Shown here: one piece after another, positions 56,953 to 64,000 of the stretch
How the letters are laid out: each line of letters begins with the position of its first letter
Position numbering within the stretch: position 1 is the first letter of the stretch
Origin: Pseudoalteromonas umbrosa
Lineage (GTDB): Bacteria > Pseudomonadota > Gammaproteobacteria > Enterobacterales > Alteromonadaceae
Reading direction: 5' to 3'
Length of the DNA: 64,000 nucleotides
NCBI RefSeq assembly: GCF_030125375.1
Contig: NZ_JASJUU010000002.1
Location: 205,968-269,967 of the forward strand
Notes under the pieces: generated by a model
The model's input: only the letters and a program-made list of their open reading frames with translations
What the model was told of the DNA's origin: nothing
Databases searched by the model: none
Position numbers and translations under genes: made by a program

Positions 56953-59927
56953 TTCCCTGCTACTTTCATTATTTCTGGGTCCTGTGCAAACACCCCCTGC
57001 TCCGTCAATGGCGCACTGTAATAATACCCTTGCACTATATGACAGTTATTACGTTGCAAAAATGCCACTTGCTCGGCAGTTTCTACCCCTTCAGCAACCA
57101 CTTTCATGCTAAGCTTCTGTGCCATAGCAATGATAGCCGCAGTGATTTCCATATCGTTCGTATCTTGAGGTATATCTTTAACAAATGATCTATCCACTTT
57201 AAGCACATCTACGGGGAAACGTTTCAGATAGCTGAGTGAAGAGTAACCCGTGCCAAAATCATCAATCGACAATGATACGCCTAACTTTTTCATCTCTTTT
57301 AACTGCTCAATAGCAGCTTCTACATCCCCCATCAACATACTTTCTGTCAGCTCTAAATGGAGCATTGATGGAGGAAGTCCAACTTCGTTTAAAGTGTAAG
57401 AAATGGTATCAATTAAATTTGAATCCTTAAATTGACGAGCAGACAAGTTGATTGAAATGTCTGCAGTATACCCTTTAGATTTAAGTACGGCAGAAAAGCG
57501 ACATGCTTCTTTTAAAACCCATGTGCCAATTTCTACAATCAATCCAGTAGCCTCTGCAATAGGAATAAACTTCGTTGGTGGAATATTACCTTCAGTTGGG
57601 TGATTCCACCTGATCAGCGCTTCATAGCCCACTATCTTCCCTGTTCGGCTGTCAATTTGAGGCTGGTATTGCAGCGAGAATTGCTGACTTTTGATGGCTT
57701 GGCGCAGCTCATTTTCTATGTGCAGACGCTCATTTGCTGCTGCATTCAACTCCTGTGAGTAGAAGTGGAAAGTATTTCGGCCTTTTGCTTTTGCTTCATA
57801 CATGGCCAGATCTGCATGCTTTAACAATTGCTCTTCTTCTTGGCTATCAAATGGTGCAAGCGTAATACCGATGCTCGCACTGACTATCACCTCATTGTTA
57901 CCAAGCAGAATAGGCTGCCCTAACGTCTTTTGAATAGTGTGAGCAACGTCCATGGCATTATCTCGCGTGCTTATTCCACTGAGCAAAACAGCAAACTCGT
58001 CACCGCCTAAACGGGCAATGGTGTCTTCCGCTCTGAGGCGTTGCTTCAATCTGTCTGCAACTTCTACTAACAGTCTATCTCCAGCATCATGACCCAGTGT
58101 ATCGTTAATGCGTTTAAATTCATCCAAGTCGAAATAAAACAACGCAAATGCATAATGCCCCCGAGACGCCAGCGCCATAGACTTTCGCAATTGCATACGG
58201 AAAAAAGTACGATTAGCGAGTCCAGTCAATGTATCAAAATAAGCCAATTCCTCCATTTTTCTTTGGCTTTCTTTGACAAAAGAGATGTCTTGCGCAGACG
58301 CAACATAGCTTGAAATACGTCCCCCATTCTCTCGAATTGGAGAGATGCTCAAGCTCACCCAAATTTGCTCGTTATCACTACTTTGTAGCAGTGTATCACC
58401 ACGCCAGTAATTTCGGCTTTTCAAATCAAAGTCGATGTCGTCGATTAAAATCGCCATTTCGTTTGAAATAATGCCTAGTAACGGAGAGTCCAAAAAGTGA
58501 GACTCAGAGAATCCTGTCATTTCTACCATTTTAGGATTGACGTATTCTATCTTAAAACGTTCATTGGTAATCACCACGCCAGTGCCTGAGAAAGCAACTG
58601 CTTTAGACAACCTATTTGCTGCTTTTTCAGCGATTTCCTTTTCACTGATCCTTTGGTTTAAGCCATTCACCAACTTTTTAATGTCGTCACTCATATCATT
58701 AAATGATGCGTTAAGGAGTCCGATCTCATCATCACTATCAGTGAGTTTAGGGTGATCCCACTGGCCGCGTCCAAAACTAATTAGCACTTTTACCAGTTGA
58801 TTTATACGCTTCAAAATCAGGTGATAAATCACTTGATGCAATAACATTGCGACGAAACCAGCATACAAAACAAATAAGCCAAAAAACTTTACTTTAAGTT
58901 CTTCGAGTGCATATAAAGCAGTATCTCTGCGTTTATACATACCCACATACCAGTCCAGCTCTCCAAGGTGCATCACATTGGCAATATGACCGGCCTTATC
59001 ATGAATAAATTCGTCTTGATAACTTGGTAGCCTCACTTTCAATGCGGTGTCTATTACACGCTGAATCGCTTTTGGCAGAACCTCTTTTGTCTTTAATTCA
59101 GGCGTATCTGTCGCATCAATTAAATTGGGAGCAGACACTATTCGTCCTTGTTTATCGAAGATAATATAGCTTTGATCCGCTGTCGGCTTTGGTAAATGAG
59201 ACAACAAGGTTTCTAGTTCCAAATCGCTGCCAGTAAAGCCTCGATATTCATCCCCTTCGTATAGTGGTACCAAAATGCTCACAACCCACTTATTCCAAAC
59301 AGGATCATGATGCACATCAGACCAAATTGCTTCCCGAGTGGGATTTAACTCTTCATGCAGAAGTGGCTGTGCATGAATATTGGCTTGTCTATTTTGTGTA
59401 CTGTCTAAAAGCACAGAATTAGGTGGTGCAATCCGGACAAAATTTTCAGTGGTATAGATATAAAAATTAAAAAAGTCCTGCAATAGAATTGGAGATAGTG
59501 TATTCCACAGTATCTCTGAGTTTTGGAAAAGTGCCTTATCAGAGTCAGTCAATGAGTCTTTTAATATATACGCTGCTGACATGCCATTTGCAGCAACACT
59601 ATGTACCTTACCATCCAGTACATTAACAGGCACATCAACAGCAATGGGAGAGTTGTTAACAGGAAGCAGCTTTTTTGTCACGACTACATTCGTTTGCTGG
59701 GCTAAGTTTTTTTTCAGTTCTAGATACTGAACAAACTGCTGAAGCATTTGCTCACTTAAATCGTGTAGTTGCACAAACTCAGCTTCTATAAGGTGCTTCT
59801 CTTCAGACTTTAACATCAGAGCAGCAGCAAACACCCCCGCAATAACACACACGGCGGAAATCAAAATCGATAATTTCACACTTAGAGAATTAGCACCAAA
59901 ACGTGAAGGGGGACGACGATTGCCCAC
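56949..59927 (-). CDS. membrane GGDEF-EAL sensor protein
   Basis: 992 aa inner-membrane c-di-GMP enzyme. Order: membrane helix 1 (17-39), a large periplasmic Cache-like sensor (40-345), helix 2 (346-372), HAMP (373-425), PAS (440-555), GGDEF (565-725) and EAL (740-985). GGDEF is intact at 641-645, with an I-site RxxD at 632-635. EAL is intact at 769-771, with ELTES, DDFGTGYSSL and KVDRSFV supporting phosphodiesterase activity. Both activities are possible. The start is ATG 59927. Confidence 0.94.
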   Translation of the reverse strand: MGNRRPPSRFGANSLSVKLSILISAVCVIAGVFAAALMLKSEEKHLIEAEFVQLHDLSEQMLQQFVQYLELKKNLAQQTNVVVTKKLLPVNNSPIAVDVPVNVLDGKVHSVAANGMSAAYILKDSLTDSDKALFQNSEILWNTLSPILLQDFFNFYIYTTENFVRIAPPNSVLLDSTQNRQANIHAQPLLHEELNPTREAIWSDVHHDPVWNKWVVSILVPLYEGDEYRGFTGSDLELETLLSHLPKPTADQSYIIFDKQGRIVSAPNLIDATDTPELKTKEVLPKAIQRVIDTALKVRLPSYQDEFIHDKAGHIANVMHLGELDWYVGMYKRRDTALYALEELKVKFFGLFVLYAGFVAMLLHQVIYHLILKRINQLVKVLISFGRGQWDHPKLTDSDDEIGLLNASFNDMSDDIKKLVNGLNQRISEKEIAEKAANRLSKAVAFSGTGVVITNERFKIEYVNPKMVEMTGFSESHFLDSPLLGIISNEMAILIDDIDFDLKSRNYWRGDTLLQSSDNEQIWVSLSISPIRENGGRISSYVASAQDISFVKESQRKMEELAYFDTLTGLANRTFFRMQLRKSMALASRGHYAFALFYFDLDEFKRINDTLGHDAGDRLLVEVADRLKQRLRAEDTIARLGGDEFAVLLSGISTRDNAMDVAHTIQKTLGQPILLGNNEVIVSASIGITLAPFDSQEEEQLLKHADLAMYEAKAKGRNTFHFYSQELNAAANERLHIENELRQAIKSQQFSLQYQPQIDSRTGKIVGYEALIRWNHPTEGNIPPTKFIPIAEATGLIVEIGTWVLKEACRFSAVLKSKGYTADISINLSARQFKDSNLIDTISYTLNEVGLPPSMLHLELTESMLMGDVEAAIEQLKEMKKLGVSLSIDDFGTGYSSLSYLKRFPVDVLKVDRSFVKDIPQDTNDMEITAAIIAMAQKLSMKVVAEGVETAEQVAFLQRNNCHIVQGYYYSAPLTEQGVFAQDPEIMKVAGN

Positions 59928-60098
59928 GATAAACTCTTTACCCAGTTATGTTTTTTTTCATTTATTGTTTTGAATATATCAGATCAGACAAATCGTAGCC
60001 AATGCATTTCTGGTAAAATTTAAAATAGCTTGTTGTAATTGCCTTAATATCTGTGTTAATAATATTGATAACACTGTGAATATGAAAACGAACAGATT

Positions 60099-60149
60099 AT
60101 GAACTATTTTACGCGCCGCTACTTTTTCTTTTTTAGCTTCTTTAGGTGA
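60099..60149 (+). CDS. pheL: pheA leader peptide PheL
   Basis: A 16-aa leader peptide, MNYFTRRYFFFFSFFR, with seven phenylalanines and two tyrosines. It lies in the pheA leader before an attenuator. Ribosome stalling at Phe codons when tRNA-Phe is uncharged should favour the antiterminator, as in E. coli pheL. Confidence 0.93.
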   Translation: MNYFTRRYFFFFSFFR

Positions 60150-60150
60150 A

Positions 60151-60218
60151 GAGGCTTAACTGTTTGCGCGTGAAAACGAATAGCTAAGCCTCCCAACATT
60201 TGGGAGGCTTTTTTTTTG
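60151..60218 (+). terminator. pheA transcription attenuator
   Basis: The terminator stem AAGCCTCCCA / TGGGAGGCTT (60186-60210) is followed by a long T-run. GAGGCTTA at 60151-60158 is complementary to TAAGCCTC at 60185-60192 and forms the alternative antiterminator. GCGCGT (60166-60171) can pair with ACGCGC inside pheL (60111-60116) as the pause hairpin. This is a textbook amino-acid attenuator. Confidence 0.92.
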
Positions 60219-60238
60219 GCAAAATGGGAGTGAGGACC

Positions 60239-61393
60239 ATGACGCAAGATACTTTAAATGCATTGAGAACAGAGATTAACGAAATAGACTCTGAACTATT
60301 AGTGCTACTGGCTAAACGAAGAAGAATTAGCCACGGAGTACTGGAGTATAAAATAAACAACAATAAGCCAATTCGAGATGAAGAGCGAGAGTTGGCACTA
60401 CTTGAAAAGCTCATCAGTTACGGAAAATCTTTAGGTCTTGACCCGTTTTACATAAACAACGTTTTCCAAGTTATCTTGGAAGATTCTGTTCTTAATCAGC
60501 AGGCTCTATTGCAAAAGAGTTTAAATCCAGATGCAGTGAATGACACCCACCGAGTAGCTTATCTCGGTGGACAGGGCTCTTACAGCCAACTGGCATGTCA
60601 CAAGTATTTTAGCCGACGTCCTGGCAAAGTGGTTGAACTAGGCTGTCAAACATTTGAAGAAATCACCACATCTGTGGAACATGGTAAAGCTGACTTTGGT
60701 ATATTACCAATTGAAAATACCAGTTCAGGTAGTATCAACGAAGTATTTGATTTAATGCAGCATGCGCAAGTGTCTATCGTTGGAGAAGTGACACACAGCG
60801 TAGAGCATTGCTTGCTAGCAAAGCCAGGCACTGAACTTAAAGATGTGAAAAAGATATTTGCTCACCCTCAGCCTTTTGCCCAGTGTAGCCGATTCTTACA
60901 AAACTTAGCAGATGTCATTCATGAAACCTGTGATTCAACCTCCAGTGCTATAAAATTTGCCACAGAATGTGAGCACAGTGCCGCTATAGGTTCTGCGCAG
61001 TCTGGTCGCGCCCAAGGTTTAGAAGTCATTAAAAGTGAACTAGCGAACCAAGCTGAGAATCACAGCCGTTTTATTGTTGTGGCGAGAAAACCACTACAAG
61101 TCTCTACTCAAATACCCACTAAAACGAGTCTTATTATGGCAACCAAGCAGCATGTCGGTTCACTAGCAGATGCATTGATGGTGTTTAAAGAGAACAGTAT
61201 CAATATGACAAAACTTGAATCTCGCCCAGTACCAGGTAACCCTTGGGAAGAGATATTTTATGTTGACCTTCAAGCAAACATTGCTGATCCAATTGTTCAA
61301 AAAGCTCTTGAAGCCCTTAAAGCGCACACGCAAACGGTAAGAATACTCGGCTGTTATCAAAGTGAGTCGCTCAAAGCGGTAGACCCAATCTAA
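60239..61393 (+). CDS. pheA: bifunctional chorismate mutase / prephenate dehydratase
   Basis: 384 aa from ATG 60239 (MTQDTLNALRTEIN); 13 upstream residues encoded by the attenuator are excluded. An AroQ chorismate mutase (1-90) is followed by a prephenate dehydratase (about 105-285; GQGSYSQLA, IENTSSGSINEVFDL, NHSRFIVV) and a C-terminal ACT domain with the Phe-binding motif ESRPVPGNPWEE. It leads to phenylpyruvate. Controlled by the pheL attenuator. Confidence 0.97.
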   Translation: MTQDTLNALRTEINEIDSELLVLLAKRRRISHGVLEYKINNNKPIRDEERELALLEKLISYGKSLGLDPFYINNVFQVILEDSVLNQQALLQKSLNPDAVNDTHRVAYLGGQGSYSQLACHKYFSRRPGKVVELGCQTFEEITTSVEHGKADFGILPIENTSSGSINEVFDLMQHAQVSIVGEVTHSVEHCLLAKPGTELKDVKKIFAHPQPFAQCSRFLQNLADVIHETCDSTSSAIKFATECEHSAAIGSAQSGRAQGLEVIKSELANQAENHSRFIVVARKPLQVSTQIPTKTSLIMATKQHVGSLADALMVFKENSINMTKLESRPVPGNPWEEIFYVDLQANIADPIVQKALEALKAHTQTVRILGCYQSESLKAVDPI

Positions 61394-61441
61394 TAGTCAA
61401 CCTTAGGTTTTCGTGAACGGGTAATAAAATAAAACAGTGGA

Positions 61442-61467
61442 AAAAGCGCTATATACATAGCGCTTTT
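61442..61467. terminator. bidirectional terminator between pheA and tyrA
   Basis: Perfect 11-bp stem AAAAGCGCTAT / ATAGCGCTTTT with a 4-nt loop separates the convergent pheA and tyrA genes. Confidence 0.88.
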
Positions 61468-61472
61468 CAAAT

Positions 61473-62624
61473 TTAGGAAGCAAGCTCATCTAACACTTTC
61501 GCATCATTGGCTTTATTTAAAATCCCACGGCTTTGCGCTAAGAAGGTATACGCACTGTTAGAGAAGTAAGCCTGTGCTTTATCAAAGCCATCGATCAAGG
61601 CCTGCTTATCACCTTGCTTTAAGCTCTGCAGCGTTTGTGCAAAAGTATCTTGATAGCTGGCAAGCAGCCCTTCGACATCTTCGAACTGAGCTAACATGAT
61701 ATCAGCATACAATTCCGGAGACTGCGCAAATAAGCGGCCAACCATCATTAGTTCTAATTGATAAATAGGTGATGAGCAGCTGCGTAGCTCTTCCAGAGTG
61801 TGGCACTGTTTTGCTAAGAACTGCCCATAGACAAACGTTGTTAAGTGGCGCATAACCTGAATAATCTGCATTGCTTGATCATGCTTTTTCGCTTCCATTG
61901 GCACAATATGGCATCCCCATATTTGCAGCTGTTTTAATAACCCACTGCATGCGTTCTCATCACGGCCATGACAAGCAACTACAGTTTGCTTAACCCAATG
62001 CGAAATATCAGGTCCAAACATCGGGTGTAAGCCAACCACTGGGCCTGCGTGTTTATTGAGTAAACTTTTTAAAGGGCTTTGCTTAACAGAGGTAATATCT
62101 GCCAAAATGCATTCAGGGTCTAATGGCGGCAAATCTGCTATTACTTTATCTAAACTGTTTATAGGCACACTCACCAGTACGAGTTTAGCGCCTGCTAACA
62201 CTGAGCTGGCATCCGTTTGCTGAGATTTGTCGAGTATTTTTACCTCATACCCTGAACGTTTAAACTGTTTTGCAAACAACTGGCCCATCGCACCTTGACC
62301 ACCGACAATCACAATAGGTGAAAGTTGTGGCGCTGCACATGCCAATTTACTTTGTTGGTTTTCATAAGCTTCACGCATCATGCGACGCAAAATATCTTCT
62401 ACCAACTCCGGGTTAACGCCTTTCTCTTCGGCCTGCTGACGGCGAGCAGCGATCAACGCCGCCTCTCGATCTGGAGCATGTAGCGCTGCGCCCTTCTGTT
62501 GTTTGATCTGACCAACCTGTTCGGTCAGTCTTCTTCGCTCAGCAAGTAAGCTCACCAGTTCACTATCACAACGATCTATCTGTATGCGCAGCTCATCTAG
62601 GCTTAAGTTCTCTCTCATTCCCAT
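61473..62624 (-). CDS. tyrA: bifunctional chorismate mutase / prephenate dehydrogenase
   Basis: 383 aa. An AroQ chorismate mutase domain (about 5-95; LDELRIQIDRCDSELVSLLAERR in part) is fused to a NAD-dependent prephenate dehydrogenase with the Rossmann loop VGGQGAMGQLF and the active-site His region GLHPMFGPD. It makes 4-hydroxyphenylpyruvate for tyrosine. The ATG at 62624 lies 2 nt after a strong TyrR-like box; a second ATG two codons later is possible. Convergent with pheA. Confidence 0.96.
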   Translation of the reverse strand: MGMRENLSLDELRIQIDRCDSELVSLLAERRRLTEQVGQIKQQKGAALHAPDREAALIAARRQQAEEKGVNPELVEDILRRMMREAYENQQSKLACAAPQLSPIVIVGGQGAMGQLFAKQFKRSGYEVKILDKSQQTDASSVLAGAKLVLVSVPINSLDKVIADLPPLDPECILADITSVKQSPLKSLLNKHAGPVVGLHPMFGPDISHWVKQTVVACHGRDENACSGLLKQLQIWGCHIVPMEAKKHDQAMQIIQVMRHLTTFVYGQFLAKQCHTLEELRSCSSPIYQLELMMVGRLFAQSPELYADIMLAQFEDVEGLLASYQDTFAQTLQSLKQGDKQALIDGFDKAQAYFSNSAYTFLAQSRGILNKANDAKVLDELAS

Positions 62625-62626
62625 AC

Positions 62627-62644
62627 CGTAAACCTTAATTTACA
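62627..62644 (-). promoter_or_regulatory. strong TyrR-like box at the tyrA start
   Basis: On the minus strand TGTAAATTAAGGTTTACG matches TGTAAA-N6-TTTACA with one mismatch. It ends 2 nt before the tyrA ATG and covers the ribosome-binding region. Confidence 0.7.
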
Positions 62645-62646
62645 CC

Positions 62647-62664
62647 AGTAAATAATAAATTACA
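62647..62664 (-). promoter_or_regulatory. second, weaker TyrR-like box
   Basis: TGTAATTTATTATTTACT keeps the essential G and C and the TGTAA/TTTAC halves. Its centre is 20 bp, about two helical turns, from the strong box, a typical strong/weak TyrR pair. Confidence 0.6.
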
Positions 62665-62820
62665 CTCAGTCTAACAGGACGAATTTTATTAAGAAAGCGT
62701 CAATTTGTTTCTTCATACTATTGTAGGGTACAAACGCAGGAGTTTTATACTAAGTAAAAAATAAGAAAGTGTTTTGAAGTGAGTTTGGTGGCTAATATCG
62801 AAAAAGTGAGAGTCTAAAAC

Positions 62821-62850
62821 CAAACAGACCGCATAAAGCGGCCTGTTTGT
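62821..62850 (-). terminator. rho-independent terminator of the trmD-rplS operon
   Basis: AAACAG-ACCGC and GCGGC-CTGTTT pair with one G-U on the minus-strand RNA. It lies about 24 nt beyond the rplS stop. Confidence 0.78.
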
Positions 62851-62873
62851 TAAGCATAGGTATTATGCGCGTA

Positions 62874-63233
62874 TTAGTTAAGTTTCTCTTTAATACGTGC
62901 AGATTTACCAGAACGCTCGCGTAAGTAGTAAAGCTTAGCACGACGAACCGCACCACGACGCTTAACTGTAACGCTATCAACCACTGGGCTGTGTGTTTGG
63001 AAAACACGCTCAACACCTTCACCGTTTGAGATCTTACGAACAGTGAAAGATGAATGAAGGCCACGGTTGCGCTTAGCGATTACAACACCTTCAAAGGCCT
63101 GTAGACGCTCTTTGTTACCTTCTTTTACACGTACCTGTACAACTACTGTATCACCAGCGCCGAACACTGGTACGTCTTTTTTAAGCTGCTCTTCTTCAAG
63201 CGCTTTAATAATATTTTGGTTTACTTTTGCCAT
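62874..63233 (-). CDS. rplS: 50S ribosomal protein L19
   Basis: 119 aa from ATG 63233 ([12 protein letters not shown]), preceded by AGGAATGTGAG. The L19 core is clear: [27 protein letters not shown] is partly visible, then [13 protein letters not shown] and [20 protein letters not shown]. It lies at the subunit interface. It follows trmD after 33 nt, as in the conserved rpsP-rimM-trmD-rplS operon. Confidence 0.98.
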   Translation of the reverse strand: MAKVNQNIIKALEEEQLKKDVPVFGAGDTVVVQVRVKEGNKERLQAFEGVVIAKRNRGLHSSFTVRKISNGEGVERVFQTHSPVVDSVTVKRRGAVRRAKLYYLRERSGKSARIKEKLN

Positions 63234-63266
63234 TTTATTTCTCACATTCCTAGGAGTAACTGTCTT

Positions 63267-64000
63267 CTAGCCACAAGCTTCATGTTCTTGCTGAAATTCA
63301 GCGAGAAGCCTTGCTTGCTCCTCAGTCAGAGCTAGGTTACGCAACAAGTCCGGACGGCGTAGCCAAGTCCTGCCTAATGACTGCTTTAAGCGCCATTTTG
63401 CAATTTCTTTGTGGTTCCCACTGAGTAATACAGCAGGGACCTGCTTTCCATCCAATGTTTCAGGCCGAGTATAGTGAGGGCAATCTAACAGGCCATCCGA
63501 AAATGAATCCTGCTCAGCAGACTGATTGTGACCAAGCACACCTGGCACTAATCGCGCGACTGCGTCAATAAGTGTCATAGCGGGCAATTCGCCACCACTG
63601 AGAATAAAATCACCGATGGACCACTCTTCGTCTACATGAGACTCGATGATCCGTTCATCTATACCTTCATATCGACCCGCAACTAAAATCAACTTCTCAG
63701 ACGTTGCCAATTCAGCAGCGCCTTGTTGGTCTAGTTTGCGCCCCTGTGGAGACATGTAAATTACTTTTGCACCATCGCCAGCTGCAGCTTTTGCATCTAG
63801 AATGGCTTTTTCAAGCGGCTCTACCATCATCAACATACCTGGACCACCGCCATAAGGGCGATCATCTACAGTACGATGTTTGTCGGTCGCATACTCTCTT
63901 GGATTCCAACAATTGAACTCAATCAAACCGTTTTTCACAGCTCGACCAGTTACACCTTGCTGAGTAACTGCATCAAACATTTCAGGGAACAACGATACAA
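63267..64000 (-). CDS. trmD: tRNA (guanine(37)-N1)-methyltransferase (5' end outside window)
   Basis: The frame continues past the window edge: the codons before LFPEMFD read Val-Ser, as in the family start [11 protein letters not shown], so the true ATG lies beyond 64000. The visible 244 codons include [34 protein letters not shown] and [17 protein letters not shown], which form the trefoil-knot SAM site. The enzyme methylates G37 in several tRNAs. It is upstream of rplS in the same operon. Confidence 0.97.
   Translation of the reverse strand, partial: VSLFPEMFDAVTQQGVTGRAVKNGLIEFNCWNPREYATDKHRTVDDRPYGGGPGMLMMVEPLEKAILDAKAAAGDGAKVIYMSPQGRKLDQQGAAELATSEKLILVAGRYEGIDERIIESHVDEEWSIGDFILSGGELPAMTLIDAVARLVPGVLGHNQSAEQDSFSDGLLDCPHYTRPETLDGKQVPAVLLSGNHKEIAKWRLKQSLGRTWLRRPDLLRNLALTEEQARLLAEFQQEHEACG

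Noticed and set aside
1..64000. Mobile elements, prophage or CRISPR arrays
   Set aside because: No transposase, integrase other than XerD, regular short repeats or target-site duplications were seen.

Overview
The window is chromosomal DNA of a marine gammaproteobacterium, most likely an Alteromonadales member close to Pseudoalteromonas. This is inferred from gene content and order: the xerD-dsbC-recJ-prfB-lysS block with divergent fldB, a full Na+-translocating NADH:quinone reductase operon with apbE and nqrM, fabV, a DUF3545 gene, an erpA-type protein, and a CrsR/CrsA-like partner-switching pair of the kind described in Shewanella. I see no insertion sequence, prophage, CRISPR array or integron. 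The window reads as core genome with small lineage-specific genes in the gaps.

Layout. 1-240: two tRNA genes (Arg-ACG, Ser-GCT). 360-8560: a small unknown ORF, then lysS, prfB (programmed frameshift), recJ, dsbC, xerD on the minus strand, divergent fldB, and a HEAGH-motif protein. 8.6-15.6 kb: trmN/srmB, an unknown protein, an MFS transporter, a Cys-rich lipoprotein coupled to yaaA, talB, and a DUF3545 gene preceded by a good Pho box. 15.6-24.3 kb: a cobalamin salvage and uptake operon (btuD-btuC-cobT-cobS-cobU-cobQ-cobO-btuF) under a cobalamin riboswitch, with ung coupled to its end and cobC just upstream. 24.3-31.6 kb: nqrABCDEF, apbE, nqrM. 31.9-39.3 kb: fabV, bolA, an AlkB-like gene, the rlmG-yajG-ppiase-ampG operon, an XRE regulator, a tiny membrane protein and erpA. 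39.4-46.9 kb: a CLC protein, hemJ, pyrB, hemL, aroC, prmB, smrB. 47-52.3 kb: a two-receiver regulator, a two-gene microprotein operon behind a candidate sigma-54 promoter, a peroxiredoxin, fadR, dsbB, comEA and SOS-controlled yebG. 52.3-60 kb: an aromatic/aspartate aminotransferase, a GAF protein, a receiver-PP2C-kinase/STAS pair, yciH and a large GGDEF-EAL protein. 60-64 kb: attenuator-controlled pheA, tyrA with tandem TyrR-like boxes, rplS and the 3' part of trmD.

Functional themes. The B12 operon covers lower-ligand activation, nucleotide-loop assembly, corrinoid adenosylation and ABC import, so it supports salvage rather than de novo synthesis. The nqr cluster carries its flavin-inserting (apbE) and maturation (nqrM) factors. 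Several regulatory devices can be read directly: the prfB frameshift, the cobalamin riboswitch, the pheA leader peptide and attenuator, a LexA box, a Pho box, TyrR-like boxes and a sigma-54 candidate.

The least explained items are the sigma-54-linked microprotein pair near 48.1 kb, the twin-CX3C lipoprotein near 12.8 kb, and the HEAGH protein near 8.3 kb. I did not find a large undescribed multi-gene system.
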